From NCBI RefSeq assembly GCF_016808095.1, contig NC_068970.1:50069630-50133629 (forward strand): 64,000 nt of DNA, read 5' to 3'. Numbering within the stretch: the first letter of the stretch is position 1; each line of letters starts with the position of its first letter. A model generated the notes under the pieces. It did not search any database and was not told the DNA's origin. It worked only from the letters and a program-made list of their open reading frames with translations. This document shows positions 10,709-21,902 of the stretch, piece by piece. The position numbers were made by a program, and so were the translations under genes. The stretch comes from Vigna angularis. Its lineage: Eukaryota; Streptophyta; Magnoliopsida; Fabales; Fabaceae.

Positions 10709-11759
10709 CAAGGAGGTCTTGTCTTACTTAGTCCTAAAATAAGCCTTTGATACAAAAATATTAAAGTCTATTTACCGAAAACTGTTTTATAAGAATTCTT
10801 AAAATGGTAAAAAAATAGTTTAGTTTCCCAAAAGTCAAAATTATATTATACATGAATTAAAACTAGATTCAAGAAAATTGGATAATAAATAATTTATATC
10901 ATTTAATTTATAACAAGTTTCCCTGATTAATGATTCGTTGAAGGTTTGAGAAAGAAGTGTTCAAGCATCATAATAATTGATCATATCTCTAATCATGTGC
11001 TGTCTCAACATTATGTAAATTATCTGTACCAAAGTTTTAAATTTCCCATGATTTTCCTGAAGATAAAAGATTAGTTTTATTTTTTTATTTTTTTTATTTC
11101 ACTTTTCCGTATCTTACGATAGCTACGGGTAAAGTTTCTTGAAAAGAATTCAAGAAGCGTGTGTTCTTGAACAAAATTAAAGATCGTCTCTATAGAATTT
11201 GCTCCACCCAGCCCTAAGTTCAATTTTGATATTCATGTATATGAAGGAAAATTATTGTATGGAAGAGCATCGCTTTGGCGCTTCATCACTTGAGATTAGT
11301 TTCGTACTTAATTAGTGAATGGATAGCCCATGACCCCAAACACAACGACGATGACAACGTTAAATGCAAAATTATGATATCTGATTCTGATACCTTACTA
11401 GTAAAACTAGTGACTCAATACGACATATGTTAAAAGTACCTCCAACCAATAACAGTATCAAAATATAACTATTACAACAGAAACTGCTCTAACAAAGTGG
11501 AGAGTTTATTATATATCGTCAGTTATAATTGGATTCAAGTCTCTATAAAAACTGAGACAATTTTAAATACTGCTTTATATATTTACAAAGAATATGCCAA
11601 CAGCCCACCTTTAATAAGCCTATATCTAAGAATATAACTCGGTTACAAAGAATGAACAAACAATTTTGTAAACAATACTGATAAACAGAGGTTCATTGGT
11701 TTGCCGTAGATTAATCATCACTACCGATTTATATCAGCTCACCACAACTTTAAAATGCT
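10709..11759. other. Intergenic AT-rich DNA without a recognisable gene
   Basis: No coding stretch or repeat that I can name. The right-hand part should contain the 3' untranslated region of the minus-strand membrane-protein gene ending at 11760. Confidence 0.5.
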
Positions 11760-14700
11760 TTAAACTCTTTCGGAAAGGAGTAGTTGTTCAAGTTCTTCCC
11801 TGCGCCGTTCCAATTCCTGCATGTATCCATAAAAACAAGTAAATACAGCAGGTTTTCTTGGTAATAAAAAATCAAATTTTCATAATTTACTCAGAAATAA
11901 AAGTCTCAATCCTCCCAGTTAGGACTTAAGACTGAAAACAAGCCTAAGTTATTGATCTTTGTATCCAATCTCCACTAATGATCATGGACATTAAAAGGAG
12001 GAGAAAGCGCTAGTGCAATCTGGCTACAATGATCTAACATGCAAAGATGCAAGCCTCCCATGAATATTTGAAGTTGAGTAGGTATTTTCTTAATCTATAT
12101 GAAAAAAACCTTAAACATTACACAGTATTTTCAAATCATATAGTCACTATTCAGTGTAACGGAAGCTGCCAACAGCATATTCAGATTTTGATATGATTAA
12201 TCCATCTTAGATTTGTATAGCACGTCAGTTGTCAGTTTTCCCAATCATGCAAAGCATGTTATCAAGATCAGCATCAGGTCAAAATCAGAACTTCATCACT
12301 CTCTTCATCTTACAATGACTACAATTTAAGGTTTTTTCATATAGATTAAGGAAAACAATAGATATGCCACTTTCTAAAAATTTATTGAAATAAATGCGTT
12401 ACTTAATGATAGAGAGACATTAATTTGAGGACAAGTATAAGGTGAAAACATTAGTCAATTTGAAACTGCTTTAAATGGCTAAAATGACAACCATTGTACG
12501 ACGGGAAGAGTGTGTCATCGTAACTATGTAACCGCATATAATATATATGAATCAGATTAAATTGTAACATCTGAAAATAGAAGCATACCTCGAGATCCTT
12601 GGTTGCTTGCTCTCTTGTAATCTCCTGTTTCTGGCGGGCACGTTTAAGAAAACCAATGCACATGATACCCTTCATTAAGAAGAGAAATTAAAAAAAAATG
12701 ATATTAAGATTAATAAAAAATAAATTTTGGTAAGATCAGAAGCAGATAAAAATTTATGGATAAAAATAAGTCTAAAACCTCAGTTGAGACGTAAGATTGA
12801 AAAACAAGCCAAAGCTATTGATCTTTGTATCAATCCCACCAATGATAATGGACATGAAAAGGAAACTTCCCTATTGCAATATGACTATAACAATCTAACA
12901 TGCAAACCTCCCATGAATTATATGTCTGAAGTTTTGAGTACGTACTATACTTTACACAATATTTTCAAATCATATAGTCACAGTTCACATAGTCTTAGGG
13001 AATCTGAAAATGCCAACGGCTTATTCAGATTGTGATGATATTCATTCATCTTACATCTCTACAGTACGATAGTATGCAGGTTTTCCCAATCATGCAAAGC
13101 ATGCCATCATTGAAGAGAGAAGAAATTAACCTAATGAAAGCAAAAAAAGAATGCCAATTTTCTCTATCAATTTCCCTTTCCAAGGAGAAAATATTTATTA
13201 TTACAAGGTTCATTGAGGAAAATCATAGTAAAGAGTAGGAACTGAAATAAAACACGTAGTCTACTTGGCAACAGAACTACAAGCAAGCTCAAGATATCCG
13301 AGAATAAAAAGTATTTAGGAAAAAATAGAACAGAAAGAAAAGGAAATGTTTAACTCGTATGACCTCACTCTGATAATACTATATAGACTACCCAATACTT
13401 TTCCAAGTCAACTGAAGAATTACAAATATTTATGTTAACAAACTTACATAAAAATGAAAAATAATAATTTTGTACTAGCATTGCCAAGTGTTGAAGCTAA
13501 TGTTTCATATATTTGATGAATCCAACCATTTATGAATCCAACCATTCCCATGAAGATTTTGAAGATTCATGAAGACCTAGAAGTATTTTAGGTTCTTTAG
13601 TGTTGATTAGAACATTAATGTAAGTATTTGGTTGTGTTTGTAAAAACTCTGATATTTTATTATGAGCTTAGTTGGTATGGTTGAGCAATTGGATGTAGTT
13701 CTTACTATAAAATGAACTAGTATAAAAATTTAATGTCTTGATCATTCACTCTCTCTAGGGGTGTTCCTTGAGCCGGGTTACCGATGACCCAACTCGACCC
13801 AATCCAACTCAGTTAGATTGGGTTGAGTTTCATTTATGATTAAACCCTACCCAACCCAACCTAAACTAACTCACTCTTAAACGTTGTGTGCATTAATTTA
13901 AAGTAACCAAATTCTGAAATTTAAAGAATTAGTGAGATAGTTCAGTTCACCCTATCTTGAACTAAGCCTATAAAACTAACACCAATAACTATAACCATAC
14001 TTTTTTTATGCATAACACTAAATTGAAGTAATAAACAAATTATATGACTAAATATATTATTTCTCTTCAATGATCTCTTACTGAAACAACATAAATAACG
14101 CCACAGCCAAGTAGCAAATAACTTGCTATGCTCTGAAGAAGAAAAAGGTTCCTTCGCTCCCCAGTAATGTCAGGAAAAGCCCTTGTCATGACAGCAACAC
14201 TGCACAAATAAAACCACTATTCAGAAACCAAGCCACAAAGTCTATCATGACGAAGAAAATAAAAATCACGGTGAGTACTAGTGCTAGCTACTCTCACAAC
14301 AGTTTACTCTATTCTAAATACTACTTCCTAGTCAACAACATACCACTGACATTTCCTAATGGACACTATTCCATTCCTCCAACAAAGTGCACTTAAATAT
14401 CATTATTGCAGCTTAAACTTTACAGCTAAACATCTAATACTGAAGATGGCTTTGCTAACCATAGACCAAGGACAAGAAACAAAAACAATATTACAGAAAA
14501 AGGCATTCAGTGATCCAAAATATAAAAGTGATTCAACACGTGTCTTTTAGTATAAAGGGTATTTAACAAGGTGTGCACCTATTCTTTGACGAAACATCAT
14601 TTACCTCTCTTTGGTGAAAGAGAAATAGAGTAAAAACTAAAAGGTGAAAGTGCTTAGAAGAAAGAAAATGAGACGGTAAAATTTTAAACAAAAAAGTATG

Positions 14701-15561
14701 GAACTCACCAATTATTTTCATCTTATTTATCAATTATGTCTATTCACTCGTTTAACTCTTCTTCATTTCTTACCGGTTTCTCTAAATCAAACACTTTAAT
14801 TTCGTTCTATTTCTTCCATATTTTCATATACCTTCTTTATTTGCATCTATGTTTTTTCTCACATGCTTCTTTATTACATATCAAACAAATGAACCCAAAG
14901 ATTAAGGAAATGGTCAACAGAGGCGTATTAAAAAATTATGAATGCTAGGAAGTACTATAAACATATTTTATGACATGATATGAGATCAAATGATTTAATA
15001 AGCACAGGTAAGTCAAGTTAAAGAGCATAAGGTATAATAAATGTGAGTAAATCGAAAGGAACACGCACAAGATCTGCAGCATACCCCTGGCAGCCCAATA
15101 CTCCAAAACCTAAAAAGGACCACCGTTCAATTAGATCACAACAGAGCATGCACCGCGTAACAACACAAGAGTGTTAACAACTAATCGAATAACCGCAAGA
15201 ATGATGGTCAAACGGAACCTTAGAGAACTTGAGGATGAAACTCCATTCGGTCTCAGCGAGGACCACAAAAGCCGCTATGATAACAGCGTAACAGCGGAAT
15301 ATGCCGTCGAAAATCTGAAACGCGCTCGTGTAAGAAGGTAACGGAAAGTGAGAAGCGAAGAATAAAATTGAGAGAGAGAAGAGGTGTTACGTCGGATGCG
15401 TGTTTGAAGGAACGGACGGCGGAGAGAACATTGACGGCGATGCAGAGAATGGCGGCGAGCGAGGTGAGGAAGCTGAAGCAGCGGCATGCTACCAAGAAAG
15501 GGTCTGGTCTGTTTGTTCTAGTGACGACGCTCTCTTCCTCTACGTCGCCGTTTCGGGACAT
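11760..15561 (-). CDS. Small four-segment membrane protein, COPI-associated/TVP15-like, six exons
   Basis: Minus-strand exons are 15561-15391, 15314-15219, 15109-15069, 14199-14082, 12669-12589 and 11816-11760. All introns are GT-AG and phases agree, giving 187 residues. Hydrophobic segments lie at about 23-49, 58-80, 93-110 and 120-150, followed by a basic, charged tail (KRARQKQEITREQ) ending in a short coiled coil (ELERRREELEQLL). This layout matches my memory of plant COPI-associated (TVP15-like) Golgi membrane proteins, which are thought to act in Golgi-endosome membrane traffic. That family name is the less certain part; the gene model is strong. The start is the first ATG before the conserved block. 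The gene is intact despite a 1.4-kb intron 4 and a 0.8-kb intron 5 that share a duplicated segment. Confidence 0.8.
11898..13115. repeat. Diverged direct duplication in introns 4 and 5 of the membrane-protein gene
   Basis: Positions 11898-12275 (intron 5) and 12759-13115 (intron 4) align in the same direction with many substitutions and gaps. Shared runs include TATTGATCTTTGTAT, TTTTCAAATCATATAGTCAC and TTTTCCCAATCATGCAAAGC. Exon 5 (12589-12669) lies between them. Confidence 0.75.
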
Positions 15562-15810
15562 TTTTGTGGAACAGTGGGAGTTCGTTATCGGAGGCAACAG
15601 ACAGAAGGGTGGAGTTGAAAACGGGTATGGAATCTGTTTTTGATTTGCTTTTGCTTTTGCTTTTCTCTGCTTCTTCCACATCAAGAGGAACACGTGGCGA
15701 TTCAAACATTGGGATTAACACTTAATTACGTCTCCTAATGAAAAAACAATCACTATGTACACTTGTTAACAAATTAAAAGTTTGGGAAAAACAAAAGTAT
15801 GTTCTACCTT
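15562..15810 (-). promoter_or_regulatory. Probable 5' untranslated region and promoter of the membrane-protein gene
   Basis: The 250 bp upstream of the ATG up to the adjacent MITE. It includes a repeated AAAAGC-type purine stretch on the minus strand and no coding potential. No TATA box can be assigned with confidence. Confidence 0.4.
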
Positions 15811-15817
15811 TATACTA

Positions 15818-15988
15818 CGGAAAATGACACTTGAACAACCATTTTTGACAACATTTAGACACGCGCACACGTGTCTAAATTTGAGTGGTCCATTTTCATT
15901 TAATTTTTCCAACTGGACCACTCAAATTTAGACACGTGTGCGCGTGTCTAAATGTTGTCAAAAATGGTTGTTCAAGTATCATTTTCCG
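15818..15988. mobile_element. Fold-back MITE, 171 bp, with 7-bp target duplication
   Basis: Two arms of about 75 bp are almost perfect inverted copies (one clear mismatch, GACAC versus GATAC) around a spacer of about 20 bp. Ends are CGGAAAATGA and TCATTTTCCG. TATACTA flanks both sides (15811-15817 and 15989-15995). The arms contain ACACGTGT and CGCGCACACGTG, E-box/G-box-like palindromes. It has no coding capacity. Confidence 0.88.
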
Positions 15989-15995
15989 TATACTA

Positions 15996-17089
15996 CGTCT
16001 AACGGCTTTTGTCTTGCATCTAGTGTGTCAAAAATGGATTGCGAGAGTCTTGTAACTATACTTTAAAACAATAATAATATATGGTTCTTGTTAGATGACT
16101 TTTATGGTGAGAGAAGTACGAATGAGAGACAAGGTGAATCGAAAAACTTGTATGATAAAAGGAATATAATAGAGTTCAATCAATTCATCATCTACATGGA
16201 AGCAAGGGACATTCCAATTGATAAGGATCTAAGTATGATTTAGCTTGAAAATGAGATGGATACATTTTGAAGATATGAAAAATAACTTAAAGGAAGACTT
16301 TTGCTAAACATGATTTTAATTCAAGATGATATTATACAAGTGAAGGTTTGATTGCAAGAAAAGATTAAATATTAAAATAATAATTTAAAATTGGCAAAAA
16401 TTGAATTAATTCAATTTAATTGGTACAAGAAAAATAAGATAGGAGCATGAACCATTAATAAAGATTATAAAAAACAAAAAAAAAATTGGAAAAGTTAGAA
16501 GAAACTTATAAAAAATAGGAAAATAAAATCGCCTTCCTATGAAGAAGTCTTTATCTTCAGGATAAATTCAATGAAGAATTGACATTTCTCTCCTAAAAAG
16601 TCCAAGATAAGATCAAAAATAGATTATTACTCACACAAATGCTTCACACAAACACAAATGCATATATCAATCCAAAGCAACATTGGAAAGAATAGAATGA
16701 CTAATTAATGGACTTGAAAATAAGACTCAAGTATGATTATGATTGAATTATGTAAATGTCAAATATGTGCTTTTGAGTCATAACTTTCATTAGGTGTTGT
16801 TTGAATCTTTCACACAAATATGATTTATTTTGGTTTAGCATACAACATACATCTAAAACCAATTTAATAAATATGTTTTTAAAAAGAAAAGAGATTTCAC
16901 AGCCTAATTAATCAATTATGTGTTTGAATAATTGATTAAATTGTTAATGAGAGATTTAAAACAACATGATCATTATCAATTTGTATAATCGGTTAAACCA
17001 ACATATGCTTTTAAGTGTTGGAAAGCTTGAAAAAGTTTAATTTGATGTTTGAAAGTTGCTAGCACAATTCATATAATCATATCCTAACC
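15996..17089. other. AT-rich DNA with a possible LINE endonuclease scrap
   Basis: Around 16080-16230 one plus-strand frame reads WFLLDDFYGERSTNERQG and then EFNQFIIYMEARDIP. This resembles the GDFN and EFN.FI..ME..D.P signatures of plant L1 endonucleases. Frames break soon after. Nothing else can be named in this stretch. Confidence 0.35.
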
Positions 17090-18323
17090 TATGTGCAAAT
17101 TTGCTTTCTAAACCATCACTTTTTGATCTAGTTTGGTGTTAATTTTGTGTGAAATTGTGGTGTTGTGAAGACTTTGTGGTGCAGTCCAGTTTTAGAAGCC
17201 TTTTCCATCTAAGGTGGCATCTTAGGAAGTGGAGAAGGAGCAGAATTTGTGAATTCAAAGGGGCTGTCCAGCCAGCAAAAGTGTGAAAATTGGCAACTCC
17301 TATAGCCAAATTTTGAGATACAAGCCATAACCAAGTGATGGTGAGATTGAGTATCTATCATCCAAAAGAAAGTTGCTACTGGAGATAAAATGCCTAAAAC
17401 AGATCAAAAAGAGTGTTTGTGAGGTTACACCTTAAGCCCAAAAAGCCTTAACCGTGAGGAATACTACACTTTTTAAAATAAATAAAAAATCCATTTTCTA
17501 AGATTGATTTGTGCTATCAATTTGGTTTATACAGTATTGATCTGAGAAGCATTTTAAATGATCAACAGGATTTTGAAAATTTGTTGATTGAACTGATTGT
17601 TACAATTAAAGGTGCAGATTTTAGTTTATCAAAGTGTTCAAACATATTTCTTCACACTTTGTTTAAATCAAATTGTTCCTTTTCTTGTGCTAGCTAGTTT
17701 ATTTCTGTCTGGAATATATGGTGGTTGTGGTTTAACATAACAGTGTAGGTTTGTGAATCTTAAAGGAAGATATTGAGTTGTCCAAACAGCTTAAAATGTA
17801 GAACAGAATGAGCCTTATGCTGGTGTTTAGTGCTTGGACCAATTGATCAGCGTTTGTGCAACAGTTCATAAGACTTTTGGCTAAGAAAGATCCTCAAGCC
17901 TATAACTGATTACATATCAAGGGCTGAATACAAGTTGTTCCAAAGCAGAAAACATGTTCTATAGTAGCCAATTTTGGTCAACAAGATTGAAACAACAATG
18001 TATAAGAGTTGAATGATCAAAACAAGAAAGGAAGCAACTGAACAAGTTCAAGGCAGTGCATACATGGAGCAACAGAGTAGTGTAGCTTGATCCTCTTGGA
18101 ATTCTAAATTTGTAATTTGTTTTAGTTTTAATTTTCTTTTGTTTTTCTTGTAAAAGGCCATTTAAGACCAAGTGTTTGGAAGAGCCCTTGGTGCTCTCTC
18201 CAATCTTGGCAATCTTGTTTACTTGCTTTGATAGTATTGAGGATGATTTATATCATCAAGCTAGGGAAAATATTTCATTCTTTGGTGAGAATATTAATGC
18301 ATTAACATACCTATCTTGGGAAA

Positions 18324-19187
18324 GTGAAATTGATTAAATGCATCCATTCATTGCTAGAAAAAGTGAATCTGAATCATATGGTTCCATTTTCCATTCTAAA
18401 GAGAGTGAATCTTATGTTCTTAGATTATACACTTCTAGATTGGAAGAACATTCAAGAGTGGTGGGATGAAAGGCAATATAGAGTTAATAAAGGTAGAAAA
18501 TTCGCCATTCATAATTGGTATGAATTAAAATCTTGCATGAGAAGAAAGTTTGTGTCTCTAACCATTAAGAGAAAACTAGAACTAATGAGAGAAAATATTG
18601 AAGAAGGGAAAATATTTCTTGAAAGTTTAAATGATCGTGGTTTTCTTCGTAGAGAAATAGAGTTTAGAGGCAGACTTAAGGAACTTATGGCTAACAAAAT
18701 AGAAAAAGAGAGAAAAGAGGAAGAGAGAAGAGAAAAAGAGAAAAAGAGAGAAGAGAAGAAGAAAGCAGAAAAGAAAAAAAGAAAGGGAGAGGAGAAAAAG
18801 ATAGAAGAGAGCAAGAGAGAGTAGAAGAAGAAGAAAATTTGCTATTAATGGCAACTTCTCCTACAATTACAAAGGAACCCGAAAAGAAAGGTTTTAAATC
18901 CTTTAATTCTTCTCCAATTATCTTTAAGTGATAACTTCTCTTTTAAACTAATTGCCATACCAATTTTCATTATACTACCCTCTTTAAAAGATGGCAAATT
19001 AAATCTTGAGTTATTGTTACCCTTAAGAATACAAGAAACTCAAGACAAAAGAAAAATGACTTGTGAATTAGGACTTTCAAATTTTCTTCAAACTATAAAA
19101 CAAAATATAGCAAGTCCCTATTCTAAAGTTACTTATATAATTGAAGATATATTTGATACTTATTGTAGATATATTTTTGATCCATGA
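18324..19187 (+). pseudogene. Family X protein: gag-like segment plus unrecognised conserved C-terminal part
   Basis: The first open part (18324-18824) has a gag-like core (EWWDERQYRVNKGRKFAIHNW then ELKSCMRRKFV). It resembles the Ty3/gypsy gag motif where a helix precedes MRRRFVP, and is followed by about 60 residues almost entirely Lys, Glu and Arg. After a stop and a frame change, a second part runs to about 19187. It includes LIAIPIFIILPSLKDGK, then CELGLSNFLQTIK, then EDIFDTYCRYIFDP. The second part is also present, with changes, in the other copy at 43930-44340 on the minus strand, so it was once a real coding region. I do not recognise its function. A gag C-terminal or accessory domain is possible. 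Confidence 0.55.
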
Positions 19188-19267
19188 GGAAAGCAATAAA
19201 CAAAGTTGTGCTTCTTTATATCTTTCCGATTTGAGGACAAATTTTTTTTTCAAGAGGGAGGGAAGGA

Positions 19268-20053
19268 TGGAAACCCATTTAGGGAATCACATTCAAAGGA
19301 GTACCAACTTAAGCTATGGCTAAGAAAGGGAAGTTGAAGAAGGACTTTTAAAAGCTCTTTCTTGATTTTCTTTCTCTAAGTCCTAGAAGGATTCTCTTTA
19401 ATATGTTTATATGTTGTTTTGTAGAGTCTAATAAAGCTTGGATATCATGGTTGAACCACCCAAGAAGTATGAGAAGCCAAGGGAAGCAAAGGAGCAAAAG
19501 CTAGGAAGAAATAGGTGGAATTCCAGATTGCGAGTTTACCTTCCGAGTTAGACTTGTGAAGAAAAATGGCTTCCGAATTGGACTTTCGCCCAACCAAATC
19601 CACTGCACGCCTAGGCACTGCGAGATGCATTTTACACATGTTTGATTTCTAACCTGGATCAAGGCATGGCTTGCGTGACCTGATTACCTAGAGCTTCTTG
19701 TACGAATTAATTTGAATTTGGGTCAGAAACATGACTCATCTTTACCGGTAAATAAGAGAGCCATGTCTATGTAATTTCTCTCTTTAGAACTTAATGAAAT
19801 GTTGTAGAATTGACTCTAGCTTCTTTTGCTCTTCAGTCACCTAAGAATTCCTAATTCTCTCACTCTCCTCTAGGTTTCTTCCTTAGTAAGAAGGCCTTCT
19901 AAGCTTGGAGGCATCATACACACACCATACCTTCATCCAAACTTTCATCAAACACCTTCTATGCATCCATTTCACTGTACCATTTTTCATTCCGTTGAAC
20001 ACCTGATTTGGAGCTGCTTCTTGCGTGCTTAATGCTAGGAGAGGGTTCCATCA
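19268..20053 (+). repeat. 3' LTR of the family X fragment
   Basis: Its ends match those of LTRs 43083-43881 and 53572-54364 read on the other strand, including TTAAGCACGCAAGAAG (here reversed) near the end. The middle is diverged. Confidence 0.75.
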
Positions 20054-20507
20054 GGATATGTGCCACCAAATGAGAGAAGTTTAACAACTTGTGTAGACTT
20101 TCCACACACTATTCAACCCCCTTCTAGTGTTTTCTATAGCTAGTGTACAAGTAAATAATTAATATTTTTCCTTTTAATCATCCACATCAAATAATTTATG
20201 TAGGTCATTAACATAAGTAATTAAAACAACACAAAAATAAACTATCAATTAATAATGTACTTAAAATGAAGATTGTCAAGTGTATTTTGTATTAAAAGGT
20301 TTCCTTGATTTTTGTTTATGAGAGTTGATATAAACCATCTTTAAGAGTTCCTTTTAGGATTTTCTTATCTACTAACCTTTTTCAATCATTAAACAATAAT
20401 TTGCATCAAATTCAACAAGAATGTTATTATCATTGGTCAATATTGACACATTTAATCGATATTTTGTAATTTTAGACATATATAAGACATCATGTCAAAG
20501 TATCAAT
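20054..20507. other. Short spacer between retrotransposons
   Basis: AT-rich, no gene seen. It ends in TCAAT (20503-20507), the target duplication of the next element. Confidence 0.5.
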
Positions 20508-21715
20508 TGATAACGGTTGAAAATACTGTTATCTGTGATATAATTTTGATACTAAATGCACCATTTTCTTCTTAGAAATTTGCTTGGAATCATGTTTTTC
20601 TGTTAAGTTGTGTGAATAAGAGAGTTTAGGTTGAATTTGATGAATTTAGGAATAAATTCCCTTGTTTTGGCAGGAAATGAGATAATACGAAAAGTAGAGA
20701 TGAAGTGCCAAGGAGATGGAGCTTAGAAAGGCCAAAAAAGCACGATAAGGGAGGAATGCTCGAAGCTTGGGCGCCCCTTTTTGAGGCTTAAGTGCCAGGA
20801 ACCACCGCTCACCGCCCGGGAGCCTTAAGTGGGGTGCTTGAGTGCCAGCGACATGGGCCGGACTTCGTCTCTGTTCTGTTTTCGCTCTATTTAAAGGACC
20901 CAAACGTCCTAAGTTTTGTATCTTTGGCAGAGGGAGCGCAACATCACACTCTTTCAGTCTCTAGGGGCGGATTTGGATGCGGGAGCTTCCATCTTCTACT
21001 TTTAGGGTTTTTCTATCTCATTCTTCTCCATTATTCATCTAGTTTCACCATGTCTATGGTGAACTAAACTCTATTTGTTGTTGGGGGATGATGTAACCTT
21101 GAGAACTCTCATGTATTTGAATTGATTCTTGATAATATATGCTTTTTCATTAATTGTTAGAGTAATTCATCTGTTACAACGCTTGCTTTGTTTAACTCAT
21201 TCAATAACATGATTTATGAATTGCATGAGTGCTGGGAGGTTCCTTACAATTCAGGTTCTTGTTGAATTACTCCCAAGAGTAATATTTCTCAGGGATGAGG
21301 GTATGAGTCTTGGTCGTCTTAAAGCTTTTGATCTTCACATTTAATTACTAGGAATGCTAAGAATTGCATGAACTAGTGATTAAGGACAAGCTTATTTCGC
21401 CGAGGGATCGGGTTTAAGAGATTTAGTGAGTGACGTTAACATTAATGCATAAAGAAGAATTCTAACCCCAACAACATACCCATCTCATATTAAACAACAT
21501 TCGTTCATCATTGTGCTACTCTGCTATCAATCAACTTGCATTCATATTTAATTTGCTGTCTTTGCATCTGAAACCAATGATCTCATTTTCTTTAAGTCTT
21601 AATTAATCGAGTTATCACACGACTATCTAGTGCCGAGAGTTTCTTGGGATACGATACTTGGTCTTACCATTTTATATTACTTGTGCGATTCGGTACACTT
21701 GTCGATCCATCAACA
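20508..21715 (+). repeat. 5' LTR of element A
   Basis: It starts TGATAACGGTTG and ends GATCCATCAACA, 1208 bp. GC-rich repeats with GGGCGCCCC and GCTTGAGTGCC (20760-20850) stand just upstream of a TATA-like CTATTTAAAGG (about 20886). Against the 3' LTR it lacks about 31 bases near 21462. Confidence 0.88.
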
Positions 21716-21721
21716 AGTTTT

Positions 21722-21739
21722 TGACGCCGCTGCCGGGGA
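21722..21739 (+). other. Primer-binding site of tRNA-Asp type
   Basis: TGACGCCGCTGCCGGGGA lies six bases after the LTR. It is two changes from TGGCGCCGTTGCCGGGGA, which I remember as complementary to the 3' end of plant tRNA-Asp and typical of Athila-type elements. Confidence 0.75.
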
Positions 21740-21902
21740 CTCACGGTTTAAACTATTCTATTTGTGTGATTCTTGATTAACTTTGTCTCTATTTTTGTTT
21801 TTATTTTTATTTTTATTTTTTATCTTTTTTTTAATTTGTGTTTTATTCTGTTTGTTTTTGTTTTTGTGCTAATAATGTTTTCTAGGGTTTTGTGTCTAGT
21901 TT

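Larger units (their letters stand above)
17090..20053 (+). mobile_element. Family X LTR retrotransposon fragment with 3' LTR, 5' LTR missing
   Basis: The internal region (about 17090-19267) matches, in reverse, DNA at 51770-51960 and 43890-44470 of the element at 43083-54364. A purine tract (AAGAGGGAGGGAAGGA, to 19267) leads into a 3' LTR at 19268-20053 that starts TGGAAACCC and ends GGTTCCATCA. No 5' LTR was found to the left, so the copy is truncated or rearranged. It encodes only a gag-like and an unrecognised protein segment, so the family looks non-autonomous. Confidence 0.7.

Noticed and set aside
13755..13885. GGGTTGGGT-type repeats resembling a hAT-like non-autonomous element end
   Set aside because: No inverted partner or 8-bp target duplication could be found, so it is left as intron sequence.
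14736..14948. 70-codon plus-strand frame in intron 3 of the membrane-protein gene
   Set aside because: T-rich, low complexity and lying in an intron; no homology recognised.
18509..18814. Leu/Ser/Phe-rich minus-strand frame that looks like a membrane protein
   Set aside because: It is the complement of the Lys/Glu-rich run of the family X protein.
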